From Vulcanimicrobiota bacterium (lineage in GTDB: Bacteria > Vulcanimicrobiota > Vulcanimicrobiia > Vulcanimicrobiales > Vulcanimicrobiaceae): a stretch of 18,007 bases of DNA. A program made the position numbers and the translations under genes. The notes beneath the pieces are model-generated. The model saw only the letters and a list, made by a program, of their open reading frames with translations, searched no databases and had not been told where the DNA came from. Where the stretch lies: NCBI GenBank assembly GCA_019233415.1, contig JAFAMK010000082.1, forward strand, positions 1 through 18,007. Reading direction: 5' to 3'. This document shows positions 6,830 to 14,612 of this stretch, in pieces; within the stretch, counting starts at the first letter, position 1, and every line of letters starts with the position of its first letter.

Positions 6830-7827
6830 TGGACCTGTACGCGCAGACCGGCGAAACCCTCAGCGACCAGAAGCGCAAGCTCGTCCGCGAGAAGCTGGTC
6901 CGCGAGCTGGGGACGCCGATCACCTCCGCGCTCGACGATCCGCAGGTCGTCGAAATCATGGTCAACCCCGACGGCGCGGTCTGGTACGACGTCCTCGGGC
7001 AGGGGATGCACGACACCGGCCACCGCTTCTCGCCCTCGCGCGTCGAGAACATGATCAAGACGATCGCGGCGATCCTCGACCGTATCGTCGACGCCGAGCA
7101 TCCGACGCTGCAGGGCGAACTGCCGATCGACGGCAGCCGCGTGCAGGGCGTGCTCCCACCGGTCGTCTCGGCCGCGACGCTCGCGATCCGCAAACGCGCC
7201 TCGCTCGTCTATACGCTGGACGACTACGTGCGCAGCGGAATCCTCGACCCCGGCTACGCCGAGCGGCTGCGCGGCGCGGTGCGCGACCGGGAGAACATCC
7301 TGATCGTCGGTGCGACCGGCTCCGGGAAGACGACCTTCGCCAACGCGCTGCTGCACGAGCTTTCAGGGACGATCGGCGCGCGCGAACGCGTCGTCATCAT
7401 CGAAGACACGGTCGAGCTGCAGTGCACGGCGCCGAACGTCGTCCCGCTGCGCACGAGCGACACCGTCGACACGACCGCGTGCCTGAAGGTGACGATGCGC
7501 CTGCGCCCCGACCGCATCGTCGTCGGCGAGGTGCGCGACCACGCCGCGCTCGCGCTGCTCAAGGCGTGGAACACCGGCCATCCCGGCGGGCTGTGCACCG
7601 TGCACGCCAATAGCGCCGCCGCGGGCCTCCTGCGGCTGGAACAGCTGATCGCCGAGGCGCGCGACATGCGCCCGCAGGCCGAGCTGATCGCCGAGGCCGT
7701 CCACTGGATCGTCTTCATCACGCGCACCGCGGCGAGCCGCCGCGTCACCGAGCTCGTCCGCACGCGCGGCGTCGAGCACGGCAAGTACGTCCTCGACCAC
7801 GTCCCTTCCTCAGCCACCCTCAGCTAG
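6826..7827 (+). CDS. trbB: T4SS assembly ATPase, TrbB/VirB11 family
   Basis: 333 aa. The start is ATG 6826 in an ATGA overlap with the traG stop (ATG 6829, one codon on, is equally possible), which indicates translational coupling. The N-terminal domain has the TrbB-like stretch EIMVNPDGAVWYD; the C-terminal RecA-like domain has Walker A GATGSGKTT (Lys168), an Asp box (VVIIEDTVEL), Walker B in RIVVGEVRD (Glu235) and the His box HPGGLCTVHANSA. These hexameric ring ATPases sit at the inner-membrane base of the T4SS and power pilus assembly and substrate passage together with VirB4 and VirD4. All motifs are intact, so it should be active. Confidence 0.95.
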   Translation: MMDLYAQTGETLSDQKRKLVREKLVRELGTPITSALDDPQVVEIMVNPDGAVWYDVLGQGMHDTGHRFSPSRVENMIKTIAAILDRIVDAEHPTLQGELPIDGSRVQGVLPPVVSAATLAIRKRASLVYTLDDYVRSGILDPGYAERLRGAVRDRENILIVGATGSGKTTFANALLHELSGTIGARERVVIIEDTVELQCTAPNVVPLRTSDTVDTTACLKVTMRLRPDRIVVGEVRDHAALALLKAWNTGHPGGLCTVHANSAAAGLLRLEQLIAEARDMRPQAELIAEAVHWIVFITRTAASRRVTELVRTRGVEHGKYVLDHVPSSATLS

Positions 7828-7842
7828 GAGCGCAAGAACTCC

Positions 7843-8193
7843 ATGATCTCCACGATCCGTCGTCACGTCCTCGCCCCCGCGCTGATCCCCGTCCTGGTTG
7901 CGCTCGTCTCCGCCGCGGCGTCGGCCTCCCAATATGCCAACGGCGGCGCCGGTGGCGGCGGCGGCCAAGGACTGCCGTGGGAGACGCCGCTGCAGAACAT
8001 CTCCGACGCGCTGACCGGCCCGACCGCGAAGTACATCTCGATCATCGCGATCTTCGTCGCCGGCATCGCGCTGATCTTCGGTGAAGACCTCGGCCAGTTC
8101 GCTCGCCGCGTCCTGATGATCGTCATCGCGATCGCGTTCCTGCTCGGCGCGTCCTCGTTCATTCTGCCGCTGACGACCGGCGCGCACTTCTGA
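7843..8193 (+). CDS. trbC: T4SS major pilin precursor, TrbC/VirB2 family
   Basis: 116 aa. The leader (1-28) ends A-S-A before Ser29, a signal peptidase I site. The mature part begins with a Gly-rich stretch, then LPWETPLQNISDALTGP, and two hydrophobic helices (about 64-79 and 89-107) around a charged GEDLGQFARR loop, the standard VirB2/TrbC layout. The protein ends T-T-G-A-H-F. In RP4 TrbC, as I recall, the mature cyclic pilin runs from a Ser after an Ala to a Gly, and TraF removes the following A-E-I-A. Here Gly113 is followed only by A-H-F, so cyclisation from Ser29 to Gly113 (85 residues) is plausible, without the long C-terminal tail of RP4 TrbC. AGGAG overlaps the trbB stop, 15 nt before this gene. 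Confidence 0.9.
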   Translation: MISTIRRHVLAPALIPVLVALVSAAASASQYANGGAGGGGGQGLPWETPLQNISDALTGPTAKYISIIAIFVAGIALIFGEDLGQFARRVLMIVIAIAFLLGASSFILPLTTGAHF

Positions 8194-8197
8194 CGTG

Positions 8198-8503
8198 ATG
8201 GAGCCGGTCCGGACGCGCGTTCGCCAGTCGCTGCTGCGGCCGCTGCTGGTGTTCGGCGGCGAGCGCGAGCTCGTCTTCGGGTCGGGGATGCTGGCCGCCG
8301 TGCTGGTGTTCTCGCTCGGCGACCTCAAGCTCGCTGCGGTCGGCGCCGGGTTCTGGTTTCTCTCGCTCGTCGTCTTTCAGCGCATGGCGAAGCACGACCC
8401 GCAGATGACCCGCGTCTACATCCGGCACCTGAACAAGAAGATCTTCTACCCGGCGCACGCGCACGCGAGTGCGCCGGACCCTATCATCAAGAAGAACCAG
8501 TAG
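8198..8503 (+). CDS. trbD: T4SS inner-membrane protein, TrbD/VirB3 family
   Basis: 101 aa from ATG 8198 (a GTG directly before it, 8195, would add one residue). It starts 4 nt after the pilin stop, so translation is probably coupled; no clear Shine-Dalgarno is seen. The N-terminal part (RQSLLRPLLVFGGERELV) resembles the conserved start of TrbD/VirB3 proteins, which often reads 'pL.RP....G..R....'. Two hydrophobic segments follow (about 30-43 and 47-61), then a basic, His/Lys-rich tail (FQRMAKHDPQMTRVYIRHLNKK). VirB3 proteins work with the VirB4 ATPase at the inner membrane and are in some systems fused to it. Its position directly before virB4 is diagnostic. Confidence 0.88.
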   Translation: MEPVRTRVRQSLLRPLLVFGGERELVFGSGMLAAVLVFSLGDLKLAAVGAGFWFLSLVVFQRMAKHDPQMTRVYIRHLNKKIFYPAHAHASAPDPIIKKNQ

Positions 8504-8524
8504 CGCCGTTCCGGGAGCGACGTC

Positions 8525-11227
8525 GTGACCTTCCTCGTCATCGGTACGATCCTGATCCTCGCCTGCGTCTACATCGGATTGCGCGGGCAGGCGCCGGGCG
8601 TGATTCGCGAGTTCCGCACCAGCGTCAAGGGTTACGCGGACGTGCTCCCGTACGCGGCGCTGATCGACGACGGGATCGTCCTCAACAAGGACGGCTCGCT
8701 CCTCGCCGCCTACGAGTACCGCGGCAACGACCTCGACTCGGCGAGCCAGCTCGAGCTGGACGCGCTCGCCGAGCGCATGAACGGCGCGCTGAAGCGCCGC
8801 GGCAGCGGCTGGATGATGCACGTCGACGCGATCCGCAGCGTGGCCGGCGACTACTCGCCGCCCGGCGCATTTCCCGACCGCACGACCCAGTTGGTCGACG
8901 AGGAGCGCCGGCTGCAGTACCGCTCCGAGAGCGCGCACTTCGAGACGCGCTACGTCCTCGCGCTGACGTACCTGCCGCCGGCCGACCGCGAGGACAAGTT
9001 CGTCGAGATGTTCATCGAGGGCGACAAGGCCGAGAACGAGACGCCCGCGACGCGCGCGATGCGCACGTTCCGCGCCGCGCTGGCCGACCTCGAAGACAAC
9101 CTCGCCTTCAACCTGCGTTTCCGGCGGTTGAAGAAGACCGAGGTGAACGACGGGAACGGCGGCACCTTCCCGGTCGACGAGCTGCTCTGCCACCTCAACT
9201 ACTGCATCACCGCCGACGACCGGCCGGTGCGCCTGCCGAAGCTCCCGATGTACCTCGACGCCGTGCTCGGCGGGGTCGACTTCTACGGCGGGCTGCGGCC
9301 GCGCATCGGGACGAAGCACATCCGCGCGATCGGGATCACCGGGCTGCCGAACGAGTCGACGCCGGGGATCCTCGAACCGCTCAACCGGCTGCCGATGTCC
9401 TACCGCTTTTCGAGCCGGTTCATCTTCCTCGACCCGCCCGACGCGCGCAAGCGCATCGAGTCGAGCCGCAAGAAGTGGTTCATCAACCGCAAGTCGATGC
9501 GCGGCTTCCTGTCGGAGAATACCGGCTCCGGGCCGGCGCGGATCAACAACGACGCCGACGCGATGGCGAACGACGCGCAGGCCGCGCTCGACGACCTCTC
9601 GGCCGACCGCGTGCGCTTCGGCTACTACACGAGCACGATCGTCGTCACCGACGACGATCCCGCGCGCGCCGACGAGAAGGCGCGCGAGGTCCTCAAGATC
9701 ATCTTCAACCTCGGCTTCAACGCGCGCATCGAAGAGGTCAACGCGGTCGAAGCGTTCCTCGGCACGCACCCGGGGAACGGCTTCGCGAACGTCCGCAAGC
9801 CGCTGATCCACACGCGCAACCTGGCCGACTTTCTCCCGCTGACGACGATCTGGTCGGGCGAAGAGCACAACCCGTGCCCGTTCTATCCGCCCGACTCGCC
9901 GCCGCTCGCCTTCGCGGCGACCAGCGGCGCGACGCCGTTCCGGCTGAACCTGCACGTCGGCGACGTCGGGCACACGCTCATCCTCGGGCCGACCGGCGCC
10001 GGTAAGTCGACGCTCCTCGGACTGCTGGCGGCGTCGCACTTCCGCTACCCGAACGCGCAGGTCTTCGTCTTCGACAAAGGCTACTCGGCGCTGCCGCTCG
10101 TGTGGGGCTGCGGCGGTGAGCACTACGACATCATGGGCGAAGGCGACGGGCCGTCGTTCTGCCCGCTGGCGCACGTTGACGACATTGCGGAACGCGCTTG
10201 GGCGGCGGAGTGGCTGGAGAACGTCGTCGCGCTGCAGGGTGTGACGGTCACGCCGGCCCACCGCCAGGCGATCTACCAGGCGCTGACGCTGCTCGCGGAG
10301 AGCGAGAGCCGCACGATCACCGACCTCTTGCACGGCCCGCTGCAGAACCGCGAGCTGCGCGCGGCGCTCGAGCGCTACGCGCTCGACGGGCCGCTGGGGA
10401 TGCTGCTCGACGCGCGCGACGATTCGCTGCGCGAGGACATGTTCCAGGTCTTCGAGCTGGAGCACCTGATGCAGTCGGGAAGCGCCAGCGCGCGCAACGT
10501 CGTCCCGGTGCTGCTCTATCTCTTCCACCGAATCGAGCAGCGGCTCGACGGGCGGCCGACGCTGCTGGTCCTCGACGAGGCATGGACGTTCATCGACAAC
10601 GCGCTGTTCGCCGAGAAGATCCGCGACTGGCTCAAGACGCTGCGCAAGAAGAACGCGGCGGTCGTGTTCGCGACGCAGAGCGTCAGCGACATTCTCGAAC
10701 GGCCGATCACCGCGGCGTTGCTCGAATCGTGCCCGACGAAGATCTTCCTGCCGAACGCCGAGGCGCGCAGTCAGAACGCGTCGGCGGCGTACAAGCGGAT
10801 CGGCCTGACGGACCGCCAGATCGAAATTCTCTCGTACGCGAAGCCGAAGCGGCAATACTATCTCACCAGCCCGCTCGGACAGCGGCTCTTCGACCTGGGC
10901 CTGGGGCCGGTCGCGCTGGCGTTCGTCGGCGCGAGCGGTAAGGAAGACCTGCACGCGGTGCGCGTGCTGCGCGCGCGCTACGGCGAGAACGAGTGGCCCG
11001 CGGAGTGGCTGTGGCGGCGGAACTTGCCGGTCGCCGCGGCGCGTTGGCTGGGCGGAACGGAGCACGAGCTGTTGGCGTCGCAGATCCTCGAACGATACCG
11101 TGAGACGTGGCCTGCCGAATGGCTGCGGGCGACCGGCCGGGACGCCGCCGCGGCCGACTGGCTCGAGCGCCAGGGCGCGACGACGCTCGACGTCGCGCGC
11201 TCACGCCGTCCGGTGGCGGCGTCATGA
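8525..11227 (+). CDS. trbE: T4SS ATPase, TrbE/VirB4 family
   Basis: 900 aa from GTG 8525, with GGGAGCG 6-10 nt upstream. A short hydrophobic N-terminus (ATFLVIGTILILACVYIG-like) is followed by the CagE/TrbE/VirB N-terminal domain (about 40-440) and a RecA-like ATPase domain: Walker A LGPTGAGKSTLL (Lys494), Walker B LLVLDEAWTFIDN (Asp684, Glu685), then VVFATQSVSDI. It is the largest assembly ATPase of the T4SS and acts in the cytoplasm against VirB3, VirB6 and VirB11. The end is longer than usual: the family's closing motif W-P-A-E-W-L occurs twice (Trp824 and Trp862), 38 residues apart. The TGA stop overlaps the ATG of trbL. Confidence 0.95.
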   Translation: MTFLVIGTILILACVYIGLRGQAPGVIREFRTSVKGYADVLPYAALIDDGIVLNKDGSLLAAYEYRGNDLDSASQLELDALAERMNGALKRRGSGWMMHVDAIRSVAGDYSPPGAFPDRTTQLVDEERRLQYRSESAHFETRYVLALTYLPPADREDKFVEMFIEGDKAENETPATRAMRTFRAALADLEDNLAFNLRFRRLKKTEVNDGNGGTFPVDELLCHLNYCITADDRPVRLPKLPMYLDAVLGGVDFYGGLRPRIGTKHIRAIGITGLPNESTPGILEPLNRLPMSYRFSSRFIFLDPPDARKRIESSRKKWFINRKSMRGFLSENTGSGPARINNDADAMANDAQAALDDLSADRVRFGYYTSTIVVTDDDPARADEKAREVLKIIFNLGFNARIEEVNAVEAFLGTHPGNGFANVRKPLIHTRNLADFLPLTTIWSGEEHNPCPFYPPDSPPLAFAATSGATPFRLNLHVGDVGHTLILGPTGAGKSTLLGLLAASHFRYPNAQVFVFDKGYSALPLVWGCGGEHYDIMGEGDGPSFCPLAHVDDIAERAWAAEWLENVVALQGVTVTPAHRQAIYQALTLLAESESRTITDLLHGPLQNRELRAALERYALDGPLGMLLDARDDSLREDMFQVFELEHLMQSGSASARNVVPVLLYLFHRIEQRLDGRPTLLVLDEAWTFIDNALFAEKIRDWLKTLRKKNAAVVFATQSVSDILERPITAALLESCPTKIFLPNAEARSQNASAAYKRIGLTDRQIEILSYAKPKRQYYLTSPLGQRLFDLGLGPVALAFVGASGKEDLHAVRVLRARYGENEWPAEWLWRRNLPVAAARWLGGTEHELLASQILERYRETWPAEWLRATGRDAAAADWLERQGATTLDVARSRRPVAAS

Positions 11228-13149
11228 GCGCGCCGCGCCGGATTTCGCTGCTGCGGCGCGTCGCCGCGGTCGGCTTCGTCGCCGTCGTGCTGGTCGTCGC
11301 GCTCGCGTTCACGCCGCAGCATGCGCAGGCGCAGACGTTCGACATCACCGGGATCAGCTCGATCCAGGCGCAGGCGAACGGCTGGTTCGCGACCGCGCAG
11401 GGGTGGGCACAGCGCACCTACGGCCTGCTGCTCGTCATCGAGCTGACGATCCTCGGAATCCAGGGCGTGCTGTTCCGCGAGAACCTGGCCGAGTTCATGG
11501 CGACGTTCGGATTCAAGATCTTCGTTGCGGGCTTCTTCATGTGGCTGATCGCGAACGCCGACCCGTTCTTCCACGGGATCGTCAACGGCTTCAGCAGCGC
11601 CGGGCAGCAGCTCGGCACCGACAGCTCGGGGATGACGGCGGTGATGGCCGAAGGGCTCGCGTCGGCCGGACTGCTGTTCGGCGCGGCCTCGGTCGGCCAC
11701 GGGATCGACACGTCGATGTCGTTCTTCCCGAACCTCTACTTCGGCACCGGCGCAACCGGATACGGCGATGCGGCGTCGAGCGGGCATGCGCTCTTCGACA
11801 TGGTCGTCAGTGGGATCGGGATGATGACCGTCTTCTCGATGGCCGGTATCCTGATCCAGTACGCGATGATCACGATCGAGTCGTACATCGTGATGAGCGC
11901 CGGCGTGTTGTTCCTCGGCTTCTCCGGGACGCGGTTCACGATGCCGTTCTCGCAAGGGTACCTGTCGTACTCGGTCAACGTCGGCGTCAAGCTGTTCACG
12001 TTCTACCTGATGCTCGGCGCGGTGCAGGGGCTGATGCCGAACGCGCTGATCTTCTCCGGCGCGACGCTCGCCGCAGCCGCGATCCCGATGGGCTACGGCT
12101 CGCTCATCGCGCTGCTGCCGGCCGCGATCGCGGGGTTCTCGCTGCTGCTCGTCGCGACGCTGCTCTACGCCGTGCCGAACTTCGCCGGCTCCTTCCTGTC
12201 GGGGACGAGCTCGCTCTCGGCCGGCGCGATGATGGGGCAGTTCGGCAACGCGATGTCCGGGATGGCACAGATGCGCGCCGGCTTCGCGCAGCTGCACCGA
12301 GCGAACGACGCGTCGAACGCGCTCACCGACCTGCGCAGCCACCGCCAGGAGCACACCGAGACAAACGTGCTTCCGACGAGCACGGCGTCAACCGGCGGCC
12401 CGAGCGGCCCGATGGGGATGATGCCGGAGGCCGCAACGGCGACCGCGCTCGGCGTTGGAGCCAACGTTCCGCCCGACGCGCAGCGCACCGGGATGGACGA
12501 CGACATCGGCCAGAAGCGCAGCGCGGAGTTCGTCGCGGCCCCTCCCGTGCGGCTCGTCTCGACGCCGGGGCAGCAGCGGCCCGCCGCGGCGCTCCCCAAC
12601 GCGGCGCCGGCTGGTGCTGCGCCGACGGGCATCGGGCTGAACGGCGGCGCCCTGAGCGGCACCGTGCTGAGCGGCAGCGCCGCGGCGGGCACCACCGTGC
12701 CGAGCGCCGCCACGCAGCCGACGGCGTTCAGCACCCCGGCGTCCTACGTTGCCGTCAACACCGGCGCCGGGGACCACCCCGCCGGTCCGCCGATCCTGAA
12801 TAGCGACGGCACCCCCATGCCGGGACCCGCGACCAGCTCGACGGCGAGCAGCGGGCGCATGTTCCAGGACGGAGACGACCTCTCGAAACTGCAGCCGGAG
12901 CAGCGCATGCAGATGATGGCGGCGACGCGGTGGGAACACGTCCCTGAGAACGTCAAGGGGCAGATCCGTGACAATCCGATGATCGCCGCCGAAGCCGAGA
13001 TCGTTTACGGCGATGAGCTCAAGCGCGACCAGATCGGGCCTGCGACGGGCGCGTGGTACGTCGCCGGCGGGATGCGCACCATGATCCCGCCGCCGGACGC
13101 GCCGGTGACGGGCGTGCAAATTCGCTTGAGCAACCCGGACAAGATCTGA
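11224..13149 (+). CDS. trbL: T4SS inner-membrane channel protein, TrbL/VirB6 family
   Basis: 641 aa from ATG 11224 in an ATGA overlap with trbE; the frame is open further upstream, but that extension lies inside trbE and is Arg-rich, not protein-like. An N-terminal hydrophobic segment ending A-Q-A (residue 36) looks like a cleavable leader. Several membrane helices follow up to about residue 330, including TYGLLLVIELTILGIQGVLF, MMTVFSMAGILIQYAMI and ALLPAAIAGFSLLLVATLL, with the family-like GFSGTRFT. After a Gly/Ser/Met stretch comes a long Ala/Pro/Gly/Thr-rich disordered region (about 380-550), then an ordered tail (about 553-641: QPEQRMQMMAATRWEHVPE... and VYGDELKRDQIGPATGAWYVAGGM). VirB6 forms part of the inner-membrane platform. 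It is longer than RP4 TrbL (about 528 aa) because of the linker and tail. Confidence 0.9.
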   Translation: MSAPRRISLLRRVAAVGFVAVVLVVALAFTPQHAQAQTFDITGISSIQAQANGWFATAQGWAQRTYGLLLVIELTILGIQGVLFRENLAEFMATFGFKIFVAGFFMWLIANADPFFHGIVNGFSSAGQQLGTDSSGMTAVMAEGLASAGLLFGAASVGHGIDTSMSFFPNLYFGTGATGYGDAASSGHALFDMVVSGIGMMTVFSMAGILIQYAMITIESYIVMSAGVLFLGFSGTRFTMPFSQGYLSYSVNVGVKLFTFYLMLGAVQGLMPNALIFSGATLAAAAIPMGYGSLIALLPAAIAGFSLLLVATLLYAVPNFAGSFLSGTSSLSAGAMMGQFGNAMSGMAQMRAGFAQLHRANDASNALTDLRSHRQEHTETNVLPTSTASTGGPSGPMGMMPEAATATALGVGANVPPDAQRTGMDDDIGQKRSAEFVAAPPVRLVSTPGQQRPAAALPNAAPAGAAPTGIGLNGGALSGTVLSGSAAAGTTVPSAATQPTAFSTPASYVAVNTGAGDHPAGPPILNSDGTPMPGPATSSTASSGRMFQDGDDLSKLQPEQRMQMMAATRWEHVPENVKGQIRDNPMIAAEAEIVYGDELKRDQIGPATGAWYVAGGMRTMIPPPDAPVTGVQIRLSNPDKI

Positions 13150-13886
13150 TGCACCGCTCGCTGCGCGCACTCCTCACCACGGCGGCCGTCGTTCTCGCCG
13201 CCGCGCCGGCGGCGGCCGCGCGGTTTCCGCACGCGCAGGACGTGGTCGCGAACGTGCTCGTTCTCTCGGGCGATCTCGGGCCGCCGCCGGCGTTCGATCT
13301 CGCCGCGTACGCGCCGTACGCCGGGCCGGGCACCGGCTCGTTCGAAGCGCGCGTGCGCGTCGAGCTGCGCGGCGGGAGCGTCGTCGCGCAACGCTACGGA
13401 AGCCTCGCGTGGCTCTATCCCGACACCGCGTTCGTCCGCTGGCTGCTCGGCAAGTACGTCTTCTTGGCGGACGGGACGGCGAACTTTCGGCACGCGTACC
13501 CCGGCTACGGCGGCTTTCCGACCGCGATCCCGTCGATCTTGTCGCCGTGGGCGCCGGACTCGGTCGTGCGCCGCGCCGATGCGTGCGACGGCGACGGCCG
13601 GTGCGTCTTCACGCGTCTGCGCCCCGGCCGCTACGTGCTCTACTCGGAGATCTATCTCGAACGCCGCGTCGACATCGGTGAGACGCACGTCGATGCGATG
13701 GTGAACCCGACGACCGGCGAGCTCGAGCCGCACACGACCGTCGTTCCGCGGTACGCCCAGATCGCGACCGGTGGGTTCATGCTGCTCAGCAACGGTTACT
13801 ACAACGTCGTCGCCGACGAGCACCGGGCCGGTGACGCGGAGAGCACGCGGGTCGTTGCGACGTTCGGCTGCGCGGGGCACTGCTGA
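13149..13886 (+). CDS. Secreted protein of unknown family within the trb operon (first of three)
   Basis: 245 aa. ATG 13149 overlaps the trbL stop (TGATG), so it is translationally coupled to T4SS genes. A signal peptide spans about 1-24 (MHRSLRALLTTAAVV..., Ala-rich cleavage region). The mature protein is rich in Tyr, Arg and predicted strands. The motif D-G-D-G-R-C-V-F-x-x-L-R-P-G-R-Y-V-L at about 147-164 resembles the edge of transthyretin/carboxypeptidase-regulatory-like beta-sandwich domains. Cys146 and Cys152 flank it, and the protein ends C-A-G-H-C (Cys241, Cys245), so disulfides in the periplasm or outside are likely. I do not recognise a named family. It sits near where trbJ/trbK would be expected, which suggests a surface or periplasmic T4SS part. 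Confidence 0.82.
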   Translation: MHRSLRALLTTAAVVLAAAPAAAARFPHAQDVVANVLVLSGDLGPPPAFDLAAYAPYAGPGTGSFEARVRVELRGGSVVAQRYGSLAWLYPDTAFVRWLLGKYVFLADGTANFRHAYPGYGGFPTAIPSILSPWAPDSVVRRADACDGDGRCVFTRLRPGRYVLYSEIYLERRVDIGETHVDAMVNPTTGELEPHTTVVPRYAQIATGGFMLLSNGYYNVVADEHRAGDAESTRVVATFGCAGHC

Positions 13887-14422
13887 TGCGGCGCGGGGTG
13901 CTCGCGGCGGCCCTGCTTGCGGTGGCGGTCGCGCTGCCGGCGCACGCGGTGCGCGGGCAGGTGCTGGGCCGTGCGGCTAACGTCTGCACCGACGGCTCGC
14001 ACGGCGTCTCGCTCGTCGCGCAGTCGCCGGTCGCGCCGACCGACGGCAGCGTCTCGATGGTGCTGATCTACCATCGCGGCGTGTTCGGCGACGCGTACGA
14101 GCAGGAGCTGCAGTACGCCGCCGCGCCGCCGAAGACCGACACCCTGCAGGCCGCACGCGACGCGCAGGCGCACGCGACGCGGCTGATGGCGGCGATGAAC
14201 CAGGTTTTCGCGCACGCGCGCTTCGCGCAGCCCGACGGGCACGGCGTGATTCTGTGCGGCGACCTCGAGCCCGGCACCTACGACGTGCTCGCGATGGCGC
14301 AGATAGCGGACCTTTCGTCGAGCAGCGCCGGGATTACCGTGCGCTACTTTCTCGCTCATGCCGCGATCCCCAAAGCCGCACAGCGCACGCTCGTCCGTGC
14401 GACGCCGTTCGTGCGCCTCTGA
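13886..14422 (+). CDS. Secreted protein of unknown family within the trb operon (second of three)
   Basis: 178 aa. ATG 13886 again overlaps the previous stop as TGATG. The signal peptide is MRRGVLAAALLAVAVALP with cleavage after A-H-A (residue 21). The mature protein has a strand pair (VSMVLIYHRGVF), a helical stretch (about 88-112, Ala/Arg/Gln-rich), then D-G-H-G-V-I-L-C-G-D-L-E-P-G-T-Y-D-V-L (about 117-135) matching in pattern the motif of the gene before and the gene after. The only two Cys of the mature protein are Cys34 and Cys124, well placed for one disulfide. No named family is recognised. Followed by a 190-nt gap with terminator-like hairpins, the only sizeable break in the operon. 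Confidence 0.8.
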   Translation: MRRGVLAAALLAVAVALPAHAVRGQVLGRAANVCTDGSHGVSLVAQSPVAPTDGSVSMVLIYHRGVFGDAYEQELQYAAAPPKTDTLQAARDAQAHATRLMAAMNQVFAHARFAQPDGHGVILCGDLEPGTYDVLAMAQIADLSSSSAGITVRYFLAHAAIPKAAQRTLVRATPFVRL

Positions 14423-14478
14423 CGCGCGGCCGACGACATCGACCGCACGCACAGAGGGACCGCGTGGCGCGCGTCACG

Positions 14479-14516
14479 TCGCTCGGATCATCGAGAGAGC
14501 GAGGGTTTTGTTTGTT
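14479..14516 (+). terminator. Terminator-like hairpin with T-rich tract inside the trb operon
   Basis: TCGCTC (14479-14484) pairs with GAGCGA (14497-14502), with a 12-nt loop that can pair further (CTCG/CGAG as an alternative). GGGTTTTGTTTGTT follows, one of the very few T-rich runs in the window. It lies 57 nt after the stop of the second secreted gene. The 6-bp stem is modest, so it could be a partial terminator or attenuator that lowers expression of the downstream genes. Confidence 0.4.
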
Positions 14517-14540
14517 GCACGTTCGGGTAGGGGGCACGTA

Positions 14541-14563
14541 GGCGAGCGTATCGTTCGTTCGCC
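14541..14563 (+). promoter_or_regulatory. Second hairpin in the 190-nt intergenic gap
   Basis: GGCGAGCG (14541-14548) pairs with CGTTCGCC (14556-14563) through 8 positions including one G-U, with a 7-nt loop TATCGTT. It sits between the T-rich tract and the start of the third secreted gene (ATG 14613). It may be an mRNA 5' stabilising or processing structure, or part of an attenuator. I see no convincing promoter beside it. Confidence 0.3.
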
Positions 14564-14612
14564 GAGTTTCGTCGAGGTGGGAGTGGGCGTTCTGCGCGGG
14601 GTCGGACAAGGG

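Noticed and set aside
8159..11065. A 968-codon open frame antisense to trbE, and similar long antisense frames opposite traG and the stalk gene
   Set aside because: They are Arg/Val/Asp/Ala-rich with no motif or leader, as expected for the reverse complement of high-GC codons; the plus-strand frames carry complete family motifs.
11107..11223. Earlier start for TrbL within trbE
   Set aside because: The 39 extra residues are Arg-rich out-of-frame trbE sequence; the ATGA overlap at 11224 followed by a leader peptide is the better start.
14515..14544. Promoter TTGCAC-18-TAGGCG in the 190-nt gap
   Set aside because: The -10 matches the consensus at only two positions and lies in the hairpin stem.
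14358..14612. Upstream extension of the third secreted protein
   Set aside because: Arg/Ser-rich and antisense-like composition, overlaps the previous gene and the hairpins, and would hide the signal peptide inside the chain.
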